From assembly GCA_028293545.1 (NCBI GenBank), contig JAQGOP010000012.1, forward strand, positions 124,001-188,000: a DNA stretch of 64,000 nucleotides. The letters are read 5' to 3'. Under the pieces are notes generated by a model, which was given only the letters and a program-made list of their open reading frames with translations, was not told where the DNA came from and did not search any database. Position 1 is the first letter of the stretch, and every line of letters begins with the position of its first letter. Of the stretch, positions 28,644 to 37,647 are shown piece after piece. The DNA comes from Verrucomicrobiota bacterium. Lineage in GTDB: Bacteria > Verrucomicrobiota > Verrucomicrobiia > Opitutales > Opitutaceae. The position numbers and the translations under genes were made by a program.

Positions 28644-30182
28644 TTAATAGTCAGGGATGGAATCCGAAGAGGCGGGTCGAAGACCGCGCCCCACGCGCAC
28701 TAAGCTCAGCAGGTAACCCACCGCCAGGGTCCCCAGCGAGCCCACGACGTAGTACCAGAGCCAGTGGATGGGTGTGAAGTAGGTCACCGCTATGGTCGCG
28801 ACCGCGCCAAAACCGGCGCCACCCCACGCGCCAAAGGTGTTCGCGCGCTTCGTGAGCATGCCCAGGAGGAAGATGCCCAGGAGCGGGCCCGCAAACGGGC
28901 TCATCACCTTCGCGAGGATCGCGAAGATCGTGTCTTTGCCGCCGAGCAGCAGCGCGGCGAGCATGATCGCCACGCCCCAGAGGCAGGTCACGATTTTCGC
29001 CACCCGGACGTCCTGATGATCGTCCACTTTCCGTCGGCGGAATCGCACGATGAAATCGGAGTATGTGGCCGTGCTGAGCGAATGCAGGCCCGCCGAGAAA
29101 CTCGACATCGTGCCGGCGAACAGCCCCGCGATCACCAGCGCCCCGAGCGTGGCGGGCAGGCCGTGGCTGATGAAGTGGGTCATCACGCGATTGGGATCCG
29201 TCAGGCCCGCCACCCACGGGTGGGCGGGATCCCCGAGGAAATGAGAATAGTACGCCACGAGGAAAATACCCGTCGCGTACATCACGGCGTTCACGGGCAC
29301 GATGAGGATGCCGCCGCCGAGCAGCGACCAGACCATCTGTTTCTGCGAACCAGCCGAGAGATAGCGCTGCACCAGCACCTGGTCGCTGCCGTATGAACCC
29401 ACCGATTGGAGAAAGCCGCTGATGGCGATCGCCCACAGGTTCATGCGATAAAGGCTCAACGAGGCATCGATGATGCGCGTGTGCCCCTCGGTTTCCACGC
29501 GGCCATGCAGCCACGGCGCGCCCGCCGGCACGGGCTGGGCAGCGAGGTGCCAGATCGCGGAGAGGTCCCAGTTGAACTGCGACGCCACGCCGATCAGCAC
29601 CGCCACCAAGCCGCCGATCAGCACGAAGAATTGCCCCACATCCGTCCAAAGCACCGCCTTCATCCCTCCGAACACCGTGTAGATCATCGTCAGGCCGCCC
29701 ATCGCCAGGAGACAGAGCCAGAGCGACAACCCCATCACCTGCGCCAGCACCAGCGCGGCGGCGTACAACGCCACGGCCAGGTGACTGCCGCGTGTCAGCA
29801 GGAAAAGCGTCGATGCCATGGTCCGCACGCCTTGGCCGAAGCGTTGTTCCAGGTACTCGTAGACCGTGAAGGCTTTTCTCCGCGCGAGGAACGGAATGAA
29901 CACGAGGCTCACGAACAACGCCGCCACGGGCAGCGTGAGCGTCCCGATCATGAACTGGAGGTCGCCCGTGAAAACCAGGGCCGCGCAACCCAGGTAACTG
30001 ACAGCCGTGATATCCGAACTGATGATGGAAATGGCGACCGCCCACCACGGCGCCGAACGCTCGGCGAGGTAGTAGCCCTCCACATTTTTTTGCCCGCGGG
30101 CGAACCAGAGGCCGACCGCAAAACTGGCTGCGACGTAACCGATCAGGATCGCGTACTGGAAAAACGAAAAGTCGGCTTGCAT
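28644..30182 (-). CDS. Sodium:solute symporter (SSS family)
   Basis: A 512-residue inner-membrane transporter with about 13 hydrophobic helices. Family landmarks are AISIISSDITAVSYLGCAALVF in the first helices, the EYLEQRFGQGVRTMAS loop, SVGSYGSDQVLVQRYLS and GLFAGTMSSFSAGLHSLSTATYSDF. The substrate is probably a sugar or sugar acid released by the neighbouring sialidase-like hydrolase (context inference). Third and last gene of a minus-strand unit with the oxidoreductase and hydrolase. Confidence 0.92.
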   Translation of the reverse strand: MQADFSFFQYAILIGYVAASFAVGLWFARGQKNVEGYYLAERSAPWWAVAISIISSDITAVSYLGCAALVFTGDLQFMIGTLTLPVAALFVSLVFIPFLARRKAFTVYEYLEQRFGQGVRTMASTLFLLTRGSHLAVALYAAALVLAQVMGLSLWLCLLAMGGLTMIYTVFGGMKAVLWTDVGQFFVLIGGLVAVLIGVASQFNWDLSAIWHLAAQPVPAGAPWLHGRVETEGHTRIIDASLSLYRMNLWAIAISGFLQSVGSYGSDQVLVQRYLSAGSQKQMVWSLLGGGILIVPVNAVMYATGIFLVAYYSHFLGDPAHPWVAGLTDPNRVMTHFISHGLPATLGALVIAGLFAGTMSSFSAGLHSLSTATYSDFIVRFRRRKVDDHQDVRVAKIVTCLWGVAIMLAALLLGGKDTIFAILAKVMSPFAGPLLGIFLLGMLTKRANTFGAWGGAGFGAVATIAVTYFTPIHWLWYYVVGSLGTLAVGYLLSLVRVGRGLRPASSDSIPDY

Positions 30183-30305
30183 GCGGATCGGGGAGGAGCG
30201 GGCGGGACGACGGAATCAGCGCCCGTCATCGCACGGTGGAACATCCCGGCACGAAGCTCGCGAGCACAATCCGGGCGCGCCCGTTCGACGGCGAGCGGGC
30301 ATCGC

Positions 30306-31319
30306 TCAGGTCCGCCGCGGGAGGATCATCTCCGGTTCCACGGCTGGATCCACCGGCACCCAGCAATCGCGCAGCGAGCTCGTTTCGGCCGCGGCCAGCG
30401 TGGCGCACGCGGTTTGGGCCGCCGCGTAGGTGTGGGTCCAGGCGCTGCGACCCTGCACGGCGTCGACGAAGGCATTGATCTCGGCGGCGTAGCTGGCTTC
30501 GAGCACGTCACCGACCGCACCGAAATCATAATGCACGGGGGTCGCGGCGTGATTGCTCCGGATGGTGGCGCGGCCGCTGACGATGTCCCATTTGGCCCAG
30601 CCTTCGGTGCCAAAGCACGCGCCTTCGCGGTAGTCGAAGGGGCACGACATCGTGATCGACAGCTGGCCGATGCCGCCGTCCCGCAGGCGCATCGACAGGC
30701 TCCAGGTGTCTTCGGTGTCGCCGGACAGCGCCCCGTATTTTTCGTAGCGTCCCGCCACTTCAATCGCCGGGCTGAAAAACTCGTTCAGATAATGGAGCTC
30801 GAACGGAATCATTTCCCGCGCCGGAGCCGTGTCGCGATGCCGCGCATAATATTCCTGGCCCTCATGCGGGTGCCACGACGGCATGTAGGTCGACATGAAC
30901 AGCTGATAACCCAGCAGTTTGCCGACATGCTGGCGCAGCAACGGGCGCAGTTCGCGCACGATGGGGAGAAACGACATCGTCGCGGAAGGCGCGCAGACCA
31001 GGGTCGGATGCCGCCCGGCGCGCGCCGCGGCGCCGTAAGTCCACATGTCGGCCTCGCTGAAATGATGCAGGCCCCGGTCGAGCGCGAGGTTGATGTAGGG
31101 CCCTTTTGTCCCCGGCGGGGTGGAGACGATCACGGCGTCGGGCCGCCAGGCAAGGGCGTCCTCGATCCGCGCGAAATCCACCGCCCCGAACCGCGCTTTC
31201 GCGGCGGCGCGGCGGTCCGCTCGTTCGTCGTAGAGGCCGAGCGTTACGTTGGGGCGCTGGTGCAGGTCGCGCAGGCGACGCGTGCCCATTGAGCCCGAGC
31301 CGAGTTGAAGGATTTTCAT
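30306..31319 (-). CDS. Gfo/Idh/MocA-family oxidoreductase
   Basis: A 337-residue NAD(P)-dependent dehydrogenase. Rossmann N-terminus MKILQLGSGSMGTRRLRDL; second motif DAVIVSTPPGTKGPYINLAL; a beta-sheet C-terminal domain contains MIPFELHYLNEFF in place of the usual GG-x-x-x-D-x-x-x-H. The canonical EKP of the family is here HFSEADMW, so the catalytic Lys is missing or moved. Substrate unknown; likely a carbohydrate derivative given the hydrolase 9 bases upstream and symporter downstream. Confidence 0.85.
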   Translation of the reverse strand: MKILQLGSGSMGTRRLRDLHQRPNVTLGLYDERADRRAAAKARFGAVDFARIEDALAWRPDAVIVSTPPGTKGPYINLALDRGLHHFSEADMWTYGAAARAGRHPTLVCAPSATMSFLPIVRELRPLLRQHVGKLLGYQLFMSTYMPSWHPHEGQEYYARHRDTAPAREMIPFELHYLNEFFSPAIEVAGRYEKYGALSGDTEDTWSLSMRLRDGGIGQLSITMSCPFDYREGACFGTEGWAKWDIVSGRATIRSNHAATPVHYDFGAVGDVLEASYAAEINAFVDAVQGRSAWTHTYAAAQTACATLAAAETSSLRDCWVPVDPAVEPEMILPRRT

Positions 31320-31327
31320 GGAGACGA

Positions 31328-32536
31328 TTACGGAGCCGTGAGCCAGCTGAGATCGATCCGCCGCATGCGCAGGCGGTTCAGTCCGCCGACCTGTTGGTCA
31401 CCCGCACAGTAGGCGAGGAGGACGGAGTCGCCGACGAAATGGACCGCGGCGTAGCAATACCAGCCATCGGGCTCGCCCTCGAGCAGTTTGCGCCTTGGCC
31501 AGGTGACGCCGCCATCGGTCGACAACCCGAGCACGAATGGCGTGCGGCGATTGGCCATGCGTTTCTGCAGCGGCCCGGGCGAGACCTGCATGGCGGGGAC
31601 GGGAAATTGTCCGCTGTAGTCGTTCCAGACCGCGAGCAGCGTGGCCGAACCCGGCAGGCGCTTGATCGCGGCGCAGGACGTGGGGGATTTCAATTCGGAC
31701 GGCGCGGCGAGCGTCCACGTTTGGGCAATGTCCTTGGAGCGCGCAACGAACTGCGAGCCCTCGCTGGTGCGGAACCAGCCCAGCAAAGACCCGTCGGCGA
31801 GCTCGACCACGCCTGACTCCTGCAGGCCCTCCCGCGTCGTCGGAACGGGGGAGGCGAGCCATTGCGGCGATTCGTGCCAGGTGGCGCCGTTGTCGTCGGA
31901 GACGTACCACATCGTGATGGCGCGGAAATCGATGGAGTCGTAGGTGGTCGGATCGGTGTCGCGCAGCCGGTACGAACCGATGGGCAGGATAAGGCGGCCG
32001 TTGCGATGCTGGATCGCGCGGTCGTTGTTCAACTCGAAGTAGCCCGGCGCCTTCACGATCACCTGGGGTGCGCTCCACGTTTCGCCCTCGTCGTCGCTGA
32101 ACTGGGCCATGGGATGACCTTCGATGCGGGTGTGCTTCTTGATGTAGAACATCCCGATCCGGCCATTTTGCAGGCGCAGGAGTGAAACGCTCATCACATT
32201 CGCGCCGCCGACGTTCTCGACGAGCACGCGTGGCCGGGTGTTCCAGGTCCGGCCGGCGTCATCGGACGTGATTGCAACGATGCGCGCCGCGCTTTCATCG
32301 CGGTCGCCGCCGTAGAATTGGGTGTAAGCGAAGAGAATGCGGCCGGATTTGAGCGTGACGAACGCTCCCTCGGAGTTTCGCGGGAATTCCGGTGTCGGCT
32401 GGATCTCGAGCACGATCGAGTTCTGCGGTGGCAAGCCCGGTGTCGCAGGCTGGGCCAGGCCGCGCAGCGCGGCGACGAGCGCCAGCGAACCGAGGACCCA
32501 CGCCCGGCCCGGGGAGTTGAACAGTTTTTCAATCAT
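31328..32536 (-). CDS. Secreted sialidase-like (BNR/Asp-box) glycoside hydrolase
   Basis: A 402-residue secreted six-bladed propeller. Signal peptide to about residue 30 (LGSLALVAALRGLAQP). Four Asp-box motifs: SDDAGRTWNT, SDDEGETWSAP, SDDNGATWHES and STDGGVTWPRR. The family includes exo-sialidases, but GH33 identity is not proven; the FRIP motif region is PEFPRNSEGA instead, so related polysaccharide-active enzymes are possible. It is the first gene of a probable operon followed by the oxidoreductase (9-base gap) and the SSS symporter. Confidence 0.85.
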   Translation of the reverse strand: MIEKLFNSPGRAWVLGSLALVAALRGLAQPATPGLPPQNSIVLEIQPTPEFPRNSEGAFVTLKSGRILFAYTQFYGGDRDESAARIVAITSDDAGRTWNTRPRVLVENVGGANVMSVSLLRLQNGRIGMFYIKKHTRIEGHPMAQFSDDEGETWSAPQVIVKAPGYFELNNDRAIQHRNGRLILPIGSYRLRDTDPTTYDSIDFRAITMWYVSDDNGATWHESPQWLASPVPTTREGLQESGVVELADGSLLGWFRTSEGSQFVARSKDIAQTWTLAAPSELKSPTSCAAIKRLPGSATLLAVWNDYSGQFPVPAMQVSPGPLQKRMANRRTPFVLGLSTDGGVTWPRRKLLEGEPDGWYCYAAVHFVGDSVLLAYCAGDQQVGGLNRLRMRRIDLSWLTAP

Positions 32537-32643
32537 GGACGGTGCGATCGGCGCTCCTGAAGCGAAGCAGAAGTAGCGATGATTCGCGGAGCGCCATTGC
32601 GCGGGACGCTGCGCCCCGAACCAATCGGTTCAACACCTACGTT

Positions 32644-32664
32644 GCTATCTGAAGATCAGATAGC
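32644..32664. promoter_or_regulatory. Perfect palindrome, candidate operator of the sialidase-symporter operon
   Basis: GCTATCTGA-aga-TCAGATAGC, 9-bp arms, about 108 bases upstream of the hydrolase ATG (32536). It could be a regulator-binding site (for example for the regulator at 27473) or a small hairpin. Nothing else convincing is seen in 32537-32949. Confidence 0.5.
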
Positions 32665-32949
32665 TGCCCGATCGGCGGAGGGCGGCGAGGTGCTGGCGGA
32701 AGCCCGGCAGATGCCGCGGAGTCGAAGGCGCGTCGCCGACGATTGGGTCCGAAGGGGGGTCGTCCGAAGCAGCGGGGCACGGCGAAAAATCGACGCGCGC
32801 GCGCAATTGAGGGCGGTGGACAGGGTATTTCCGATGCGCGGGGAGGGGAGCCGGCGGGGTCCGGTGGAAAAGGAGCATTGACAACCCCGGCTGCGAACCT
32901 GTTTTTCGTGCCCTCTTTCGTCTGGCGCAGGCTGGGTGAAAAGCCACGT

Positions 32950-33026
<77 letters not shown>

Positions 33027-33070
33027 TCCTTCAAGGAGATGCACGCTTTGGGGATTTCCCGGTAAATCCC

Positions 33071-33091
33071 GCTTGGCCACTTCTTGGCCAC
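33071..33091 (+). repeat. Direct repeat GCTTGGCCAC... near left island end
   Basis: Two TTGGCCAC boxes 11 bases apart. The 21-base block is identical to 38701-38721 near the right end and in the same orientation, as expected for integrase arm-type or Xis sites (inference). Confidence 0.65.
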
Positions 33092-33229
33092 TTTTCGACT
33101 CCTACATCCACCGGCCCCAAGATGGCTGGCTCCCGAATAGCCGCAGCCGGAACACCGAGTGCGTTCAAACCCAGTTCCCTTGCCGGCCGAAGGTGTTCTT
33201 GGCCTCACAGCGTCCCAGCGTTGCAAACC

Positions 33230-33460
33230 TTAGCCGACCCGGGCCGCCTCGATGAACGCTACCACGTCTGCCTCGTCGAACAGCACCACGCGTGCGTTGA
33301 TCTTGTGCCTTGTGATCTTGCCGGCATCCGCCCACCGAAAGATTGTTCGGGGGCAGATGCCCAGCCGGTCCGCAATGGACCTGGCCTTGCTGAACTTGCG
33401 CCCCGCCAGGCCGTCGAGCGGTGCAACCGGCGCGGCGAGTGATTTTGTCGTGGTCAGCAT
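33230..33460 (-). CDS. Excisionase/AlpA-like helix-turn-helix protein
   Basis: 76 residues from the ATG at 33460 (the frame continues upstream to 33688 but without family character). The C-terminal half is a winged-helix HTH_17-type domain: SKARSIADRLGICPRTIFRWADAGKITRHKINARVVLFDEADVVAFIEAA. Such proteins direct excision or regulate the integrase of tRNA islands. It lies about 200 bases inside attL. The broken integrase implies excision would need help in trans. Confidence 0.8.
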   Translation of the reverse strand: MLTTTKSLAAPVAPLDGLAGRKFSKARSIADRLGICPRTIFRWADAGKITRHKINARVVLFDEADVVAFIEAARVG

Positions 33461-33649
33461 GGCTGCATTTTTGCGTTTCCCATGATGCATCGGCAATAGC
33501 CGCTCCCCACCCAATCCGCGGTAGCCCATCTCCCGGGAAAACGGTAGTCTTGAATACACACCCTCAAGGCACGGAATCGTTGTCGGGCATTTCTGGCTAC
33601 GACGAGCCGGCATGGTTGTCGCGCGACTTGCGCACTTGTGTTGATGATA

Positions 33650-33750
33650 GACGCAATACCCTAACGAGTTCGTTGTGATGTAAGTCACTGAGGCGCGAAC
33701 TGAAAAATCCGGCTGCTTGCAACTCCACGAACTCGTTAGGGCCTTGCGTC
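33650..33750. repeat. 24-bp inverted repeat forming a large hairpin
   Basis: GACGCAATACCCTAACGAGT... at 33650-33673 pairs with 33727-33750 in 22 of 24 positions across a 53-base spacer. It lies between the excisionase gene and the HEAT gene. The rest of 33461-34026 contains no supported gene; the HEAT-operon promoter must lie here. Confidence 0.7.
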
Positions 33751-34026
33751 TCGATTAGAACAAAGCGCCTAAGTCGTGCGAAAACCAACCCAGCTAGTCG
33801 TAGCCAAGGAGGGCTGGAGAATGCCAGCGCCATGATTGCCAAGCCGCCATTGCCCGAACGCCGAGAATCAGGTCATCCCAGTGGGCGGCAGGGCAAAGAA
33901 TTCGGTTGCCGGCGTCCAAGCCGGTAATGCGGTTGCAAAACTCACGTGACAGGTGCTGAAAAGATTCGCCCGCTAACCGCGAACGGTAATCAATTCGCAG
34001 CCATCCCCTATCACCCAGCCTGTCTG

Positions 34027-35700
34027 ATGAGTTTAGATGATCCAGCGAGCGAAGAGATTCCCGGCCACCTGATAGAAAAACTCTACCCGGATGCGCGAGG
34101 CTGGGAGATATGGAAGGCGTCACCCGAGAGTCTGCAATTGGAAGCCTTGGGTGAGATTCACGCAAAAAAACTCAGTCGTTGTCTGCCTTATTTGGCACCG
34201 CTATTTGCGGTAGGCAGTTCAGCCGTAAGAAATGAAAGCGCTCGCGTGGTGGCGCTACTATTGCAGGGGAGTCTGCCTGAAAACGCGTTGTCTCTTTCCC
34301 AAGGCCTGCATCGATTGGTAGGTTACGGGACGGGCGCAGCAACCGCTCTCCCCAAAATCAAGCGAGATACCGTCTGGAGCCTGACAATTTCATCCGAATA
34401 TCAATGGGCTGTTTTCGGACTTCTGTCTTACCACGGCAACGGCTGGGTGCGTGAGGCGGCCCTTGACCGCCTGGGCCAACTTGGCGATGGCCGTGAAATC
34501 CCTTTTCTACTTTACCGAGCGAACGATTGGGTCGAATTGGTCGCCAAAAAAGCAAGAGATCTGCTCACCGCCCGGCTTGAACAGCGGCCTATCAGGCAAT
34601 TCTCAATTCACCTGCCGGTGATCTTCCAGTTACGATCTCGTGTGCGCGGGCACTTGGCTGAATTTCAGGCTCAATTGGCGATTCGCATATCTCAAGAAGA
34701 GCAGGTTGGGTTTCTGGAAGACGTTGCCAGCCGCGCTGCCAAACCTGTCTTTCGGAGATGGGTTTTGTCGCTTGCTTCATCGATGGCAGGCACACGTCCG
34801 GACGCCGCGGCGCTGTCCCTTCGCCTAAGAAAAGACCCTGATCCAATTGTTCGCTTGGCCGCCTGGGAAGTAACTTGGAGAGAGGGGCGGGACGAGAAAA
34901 CATTGCGGGAGGGACTGAACGACCGGTGGCCCGCGATAAGGCGACGAAGTCTAGAGATTCTTTGCAGTCGAACTGATGACCAACACAAAGAACTGTTAAC
35001 GACCGCATTATTCGACACCTCCGGCATGGTGCGCGCAACCGCCCGCTATTTTTTGAATAAAATCGGCCTAAGTGATGTCGCGCCGATTTATCGGGAGCAT
35101 CTCACAAGCGCTAACAACAAGACCGCCGCCGCTATCTTCGGAATTTCGGAATCCGGAAACAAAGATGATGCGGAGTTGCTCCGACCACTTTTGGCGCACC
35201 CACGCATATCGGTTCGGCGCGCGGCCGTGCTCGGCGTCGGACATCTCGATCCAACTGGCTTTTTCTCCGAACTGAAGACTGCGCTACTTGATCCATCGCA
35301 CGGTGTCAGCAAGTCCGCCCGTCAGGTATTGATGAAATATGCCGATGCCCTCGGAAGGGAATTTCTATTGGATTTAATCGACGAAAAACACCCCCTCCAC
35401 GTCCGACGATCCGCAATCTGGCTGATCCGTGCTCTGCCGAAATGGAACTGCATTGTCATGTTGCTTGAAACCATGGCGCTGGCACCGGAGTTCAATGATT
35501 CCATTCGGGAGGAAGTGCGCCGCTGGTTGTATACTTACAATCGCAGCTGGTCGGAGCCGACTACGGACCAACTCGCAGCTTTGAAGCAGCTCACCGTCGA
35601 GCGCACTCACTTGCTCTCGCCCGATATCGTGCGTGAATTTCAGCAAATTGTCGCGAGCCAGCGGCGAAACGCGTGCCCGCCACGCGAATCCACCGAATGA
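34027..35700 (+). CDS. HEAT-repeat protein, island cargo, function unknown
   Basis: 557 residues from the ATG at 34027 (a GTG at 33946 would add 27 residues; no clear ribosome-binding site for either). Nearly all helical, with repeated HEAT units such as NGWVREAALDRLGQLGD, DPDPIVRLAAWEVTWREG, DTSGMVRATARYFLNKIG, HPRISVRRAAVLGVGHLD and HPLHVRRSAIWLIRAL. The N-terminal 100 residues are less clearly repetitive. No enzymatic motif, signal peptide or membrane segment is visible. The stop overlaps the next start (ATGA), so it is coupled to the TPR protein. HEAT solenoids bind proteins or nucleic acids. The only recognisable context is a mobile island, which makes a conflict or host-interaction role plausible but unproven. 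Confidence 0.85.
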   Translation: MSLDDPASEEIPGHLIEKLYPDARGWEIWKASPESLQLEALGEIHAKKLSRCLPYLAPLFAVGSSAVRNESARVVALLLQGSLPENALSLSQGLHRLVGYGTGAATALPKIKRDTVWSLTISSEYQWAVFGLLSYHGNGWVREAALDRLGQLGDGREIPFLLYRANDWVELVAKKARDLLTARLEQRPIRQFSIHLPVIFQLRSRVRGHLAEFQAQLAIRISQEEQVGFLEDVASRAAKPVFRRWVLSLASSMAGTRPDAAALSLRLRKDPDPIVRLAAWEVTWREGRDEKTLREGLNDRWPAIRRRSLEILCSRTDDQHKELLTTALFDTSGMVRATARYFLNKIGLSDVAPIYREHLTSANNKTAAAIFGISESGNKDDAELLRPLLAHPRISVRRAAVLGVGHLDPTGFFSELKTALLDPSHGVSKSARQVLMKYADALGREFLLDLIDEKHPLHVRRSAIWLIRALPKWNCIVMLLETMALAPEFNDSIREEVRRWLYTYNRSWSEPTTDQLAALKQLTVERTHLLSPDIVREFQQIVASQRRNACPPRESTE

Positions 35701-37610
35701 GTTTTCTCAAAAAGCTTTTCGGTGCGAAGTCTACCGCCGTAGACCCGGTTCCGACATCTGCACTGGTTAAGGGTGCGCCCTCTGATCCGGCGAAAGACCC
35801 GAATATGATTCGGGTGCATGACGCTTACGGCCGTGAGCTGTTCATCACCAAACAGGCTTGGCGCGACTCCGTCCTGCTCGGTCACATCAAGAAGGTTTGG
35901 GATGACCCGGAGGCGCTGTATTCGACCATTGTCCAATCTCTGCGGGACGGTTTTGGGGCTGACATGGTGAAGCCGGCTGAGCACCTCGCCGAGATCGACC
36001 GCGATGCAGAACGGGGCGCGGTGGTTCTTGCCATCGTCTATCGCGAGCAGAAGCGACTTAACGATTCTGAAAAGGTGCTTCGGCGGCACATTGAGCGCCA
36101 TGGCGAGTCCGGAGTTGTCCTCACTAATCTTGCCAAGGTCTATGCCGACCGGGGAGAACAGCCGCAGGTGCTCGACACTCTGTGGCGCGGCCTGCAACTC
36201 GACCCCAATCAGGAGAACGGTCTTGGGTGGTATGAAGTTATCCACCGCGAAAAAGATGGCCCGGCCGCTGGCCTTGAAGTCCTGCGTCAGGTCGCCGCCT
36301 TACCCGGGGCATGGCGTGCCCGTCTCTGGTTGGCCCGCGATGCTCTGGTCCGGCGCGACCTGCCTGCCGCACTCGCTTTTTATGAAGAGGCTTTGGCCCT
36401 CGCGCCGCGCCCGTTGCCCACCGATTTGCTCCAACAGGTTAGTGGCGACCTGGGTAATCACGCCCACTTGCCCGAAATCCTTTCATTGGTTGAACCTCAT
36501 TTTGATCCCATCGCTCACGGCATCGCCGTCGGTAACAATCTCATCAAGGCCCATCTGGATCTCGGCCAGCTCGAAGCTGCCCGTGTGTTGGTGGATCGCC
36601 TGTATTCCCTCAAGCGACCCGACTGGCAGGAGCATCTCGCGTTCTGGGACACCGAAATTGCCAAAGCCCGCACGGCGGTAGTCGGGACAGGAATGCCGGC
36701 CGTGCCCAAAACCACCACCGTTGTCATCGACGGTCCGCTCTGGCTTCGCGCCTCTTCGGCTCCCGCTTTACTTTTCTCTCCAAAGACCGCTGATGCGGTC
36801 ATCGTCGCCTGCCTCGGTAGCAGCTTTGCCCGGCCTGATACCGCCACTGGCGGAATACGGATGCAAATGAGCGATATTCCGGGCCGGGTGAGCCGGGCCC
36901 TTCCCCTCTATCTCGCTGAGCAACTCCACCTGCGAACGGATGCCATTGGCCGCGTGCTTCAACCCTGGGTGCAGGAGGGGCATGGCGGATTTGTTCTCTG
37001 TGGTGTGGCTTGGAGTGACGAACAGGCCGCAGCCCAGGCTCGCGGTGGGAGCGAGCCCGCTGACTACGTCGCCGTGCTCCATCTTGACGGAAACTCGACC
37101 CCGTGGAGTGCCACACTCCGCCTTGTGCGCACCATCGACGGCTTTCTTCTAGGCACGGCTAACGCTCTGCTCACTCCCGAGAATTCACAGCCGGGCTTTG
37201 ATGCTCTCGCCGCCGAACTCCTCCGACTCGTCACCGCGCACGCGCAGGTTCATCCCTCTGCGACTCCAGATTTTTATCAAGTTCCAGCAGGAGCCGATTT
37301 TGCCGCCTATCAACTACGACTCGAACAAGCGCTCGCGGTTTCTTTTGCGGCTACCGATGGCATCACCTCCGGTTTCCTCAACGGCGAAAGGGAAATTGTG
37401 ACAGGCAACATTCAGCTTTGTCTGAATCATCCTCGTAGCCCCACGCCGCGCCTTTTGCTCGCGCAAACCCTGACCCATCTCAAAAAAGTCCGCCCCGACA
37501 TCGTCCTCGAATTTAAGGACAAGATGGCATTGTTGCAGAAAGAAAAACCTTTGCCCGAGCCTGCGCAGGGATTGGTTCAAACAATTCTCAACGAAGTGTT
37601 CACAGGATAA
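35697..37610 (+). CDS. TPR-repeat protein with unusual C-terminal domain, island cargo, function unknown
   Basis: 637 residues from the ATG at 35697, which overlaps the HEAT-gene stop (an in-frame start at 35673 is less likely). Residues 85-310 form TPR-like helical pairs (AVVLAIVYREQKRLNDSEKVLRRHIE..., VVLTNLAKVYADRGEQPQVLDTLWRGLQLDP). Residues 330-530 are an alpha/beta domain with ADAVIVACLGSSFARP, SRALPLYLAEQLHLRT and YVAVLHLDGNSTPWSATLRLVRTIDGFLLGTA. The latter arrangement (a helix naming a low-copy element list, then a strand pair around a recurring 'W...LRLVR..GFLLG') resembles TolB-N/adenylate-cyclase-associated domains in outline only. No nuclease, NTPase or peptidase motif is seen. 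Co-translated with the HEAT protein, so the two probably form one complex. Confidence 0.85.
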   Translation: MSFLKKLFGAKSTAVDPVPTSALVKGAPSDPAKDPNMIRVHDAYGRELFITKQAWRDSVLLGHIKKVWDDPEALYSTIVQSLRDGFGADMVKPAEHLAEIDRDAERGAVVLAIVYREQKRLNDSEKVLRRHIERHGESGVVLTNLAKVYADRGEQPQVLDTLWRGLQLDPNQENGLGWYEVIHREKDGPAAGLEVLRQVAALPGAWRARLWLARDALVRRDLPAALAFYEEALALAPRPLPTDLLQQVSGDLGNHAHLPEILSLVEPHFDPIAHGIAVGNNLIKAHLDLGQLEAARVLVDRLYSLKRPDWQEHLAFWDTEIAKARTAVVGTGMPAVPKTTTVVIDGPLWLRASSAPALLFSPKTADAVIVACLGSSFARPDTATGGIRMQMSDIPGRVSRALPLYLAEQLHLRTDAIGRVLQPWVQEGHGGFVLCGVAWSDEQAAAQARGGSEPADYVAVLHLDGNSTPWSATLRLVRTIDGFLLGTANALLTPENSQPGFDALAAELLRLVTAHAQVHPSATPDFYQVPAGADFAAYQLRLEQALAVSFAATDGITSGFLNGEREIVTGNIQLCLNHPRSPTPRLLLAQTLTHLKKVRPDIVLEFKDKMALLQKEKPLPEPAQGLVQTILNEVFTG

Positions 37611-37647
37611 GCGCCAACTGGTTATGACCTCTTGACGGAAAGCCAAC

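Noticed and set aside
29406..31292. A 628-codon plus-strand open frame
   Set aside because: Antisense to the symporter and oxidoreductase genes; R/H/G-rich translation without any domain.
32579..32947. Two opposed 100-codon frames between the hydrolase gene and tRNA-Asn
   Set aside because: Both are R/P-rich without family resemblance and overlap each other; the region is better seen as a promoter gap with a palindrome.
33650..33750. An integron attC site
   Set aside because: The arms contain CCCTAAC/GTTAGGG, but the required purine of the RYYYAAC core is missing, the pairing extends beyond the core, and no integron integrase or cassette array is present.
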